Of a stretch of 6,890 nt of DNA, positions 6,117-6,890 are shown piece by piece. The notes beneath the pieces are model-generated. The model saw nothing but the letters and a program-made list of their open reading frames with translations, had not been told where the DNA came from and searched no databases. The stretch is from Dehalococcoidia bacterium UBA5627 (GTDB lineage Bacteria; Chloroflexota; Dehalococcoidia; Dehalococcoidales; UBA5627). Position 1 is the first letter of the stretch. The number at the start of each line of letters is the position of its first letter. The stretch lies in assembly GCA_002421585.1 (NCBI GenBank), contig DIKD01000005.1:1-6890 (forward strand), given 5' to 3'. Both the position numbers and the translations under genes were made by a program.

Positions 6117-6158
6117 CTATTTCCGTTCATCCTTGTCGAAGGATTTCAACGGAAATAG
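6117..6158. repeat. Extragenic palindrome 2 between pcrA and mutL
   Basis: A two-part hairpin: an 11-bp outer stem (CTATTTCCGTT 6117-6127 with 6148-6158), a small asymmetric internal loop (one base against three), a 6-bp inner stem (ATCCTT 6129-6134 with AAGGAT 6139-6144) and tetraloop GTCG. The CTTGTCGAAGG core is the reverse complement of the CCTTCGACAAG type, so this copy points the opposite way from palindrome 1, 11 bases away. The symmetry is seen directly; membership of a dispersed family is inferred. It would form a strong RNA hairpin in a pcrA-mutL transcript. Confidence 0.7.
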
Positions 6159-6183
6159 TAGTGAGGCATAATTATTAACGAGT

Positions 6184-6890
6184 TTACTCAACCTTCTCCA
6201 GTTTGGCAAAACTCAACAGCAGCCTTTTTATCCCGACATCAGGGAATGCGATTACAACTTCACTGTCGTTATTTGCCGGCTTACAGCTTACAACAGTGCC
6301 CTGCCCGAACTGCGCATGCTTTACCCTGTCACCTGCTTTCAATTCGAGTAAATTAACCACAGGTGCGGCAGCAGGTACCGGTACATTTCTTTCCCAGGAG
6401 TACATATCGCTTCTTGCCGGTTTTTCATTATATTGATTTTGCCCGAAACCTTTACCGCTGTTTTTTACCAGACTTGCCGGAATGTCTTTCAAAAAACGCG
6501 AAGGGTCGTTGAGCGTACTTGCACCCATCAAATTGCGGCGAAAAGCTCTTAAAAGATAGACCTTTTTCTTTGCCCGTGTGATACCGACATAGCACAGGCG
6601 GCGCTCTTCTTCCATCTGTGCGGGATCATCAAATGAGCGAATATGGGGAAGGATTCCCTCCTCCATTCCCACCATAAACACCACCGGGTACTCCAAACCC
6701 TTTGCCTGATGCAGGGTAATCAACGTTACCGCATCGACAACATCATCGAGTCCGTCAACATCCGATACCAGCGTAATACCTTCAAGAAAAGCGGAAAGAG
6801 CTTCTTCCGGTTCAAAATCAGAGTATTGTTTTGCAACCGAGCGCAATTCCAGTATATTATCCCATCGGTCTTCATCATCGGTTAAACTTT
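6184..6890 (-). CDS. pcrA: PcrA/UvrD-type ATP-dependent DNA helicase, C-terminal part (5' end cut by window edge)
   Basis: Superfamily 1A 3'-5' helicase acting in nucleotide-excision repair, mismatch repair and clearing of stalled complexes. The last 234 residues are visible; the reading frame is open to the window edge, so the start and motifs I-IV are outside. Helicase motif V is TLITLHQAKGLE (visible residues 55-66), followed by VVFMVGMEEGILPH. Motif VI is RRLCYVGITRAK (96-107), with its nucleotide-sensing Arg. After a variable Asn/Lys/Pro-rich linker, the C-terminus has GDRVKHAQFGQG and a short beta-rich segment ending GIKRLLLSFAKLEKV. This matches the Tudor-like tail of PcrA/UvrD known to contact RNA polymerase. 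PcrA and UvrD names are used interchangeably for such proteins. mutL follows on the same strand after 143 bases containing two palindromes, so co-transcription is plausible. Confidence 0.96.
   Translation of the reverse strand, partial: SLTDDEDRWDNILELRSVAKQYSDFEPEEALSAFLEGITLVSDVDGLDDVVDAVTLITLHQAKGLEYPVVFMVGMEEGILPHIRSFDDPAQMEEERRLCYVGITRAKKKVYLLRAFRRNLMGASTLNDPSRFLKDIPASLVKNSGKGFGQNQYNEKPARSDMYSWERNVPVPAAAPVVNLLELKAGDRVKHAQFGQGTVVSCKPANNDSEVVIAFPDVGIKRLLLSFAKLEKVE

Noticed and set aside
6072..6158. CRISPR or classical terminator reading of the two palindromes
   Set aside because: There are only two dissimilar hairpins, no repeated unit with spacers, and no U-tract after either hairpin on either strand.

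Overview
The window is a compact bacterial chromosomal segment of housekeeping genes. It has seven protein-coding genes (two cut by the window edges) and no RNA gene, CRISPR array, transposase or phage gene. Composition is moderately AT-rich. The gene set suggests an anaerobic, Dehalococcoidia-like Chloroflexota bacterium: a PyrE of the Thermus/Chloroflexi/Clostridia type with a C-terminal CPxC segment, a short single-anchor signal peptidase, an endonuclease-type MutL (so not an Escherichia-type organism), and frequent TTG starts. This placement is inference and was not tested by alignment.

Layout. Positions 1-1631, minus strand: ribD (riboflavin biosynthesis, 3' end beyond the left edge), preceded by a CaCA-family cation exchanger. 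A hairpin terminator at 1702-1730 separates these from a SIMPL-domain (DUF541) lipoprotein gene at 1768-2514, also minus strand. Positions 2515-2649 form a divergent promoter region with one good sigma-70-like promoter on each strand. The rightward promoter drives a tight operon of lepB (signal peptidase I), pyrE (orotate phosphoribosyltransferase) and a small membrane-anchored nuclease-like protein related to archaeal Holliday junction resolvases. This operon meets, tail to tail across 49 bases, a leftward DNA-repair pair: a PcrA/UvrD helicase (5' part beyond the right edge) followed by mutL. Two extragenic palindromes lie between pcrA and mutL.

How the genes relate. PcrA and MutL are probably both mismatch/repair functions and may share a transcript. 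RibD and PyrE are vitamin and nucleotide biosynthesis enzymes. LepB, the SIMPL lipoprotein and the CaCA exchanger work at the envelope. The lepB-pyrE-nuclease cluster has no obvious single pathway.

Nothing here amounts to an undescribed system. The points most worth a second look are the apparently leaderless, TTG-initiated lepB, the membrane-tethered resolvase-like nuclease, and the paired extragenic palindromes.
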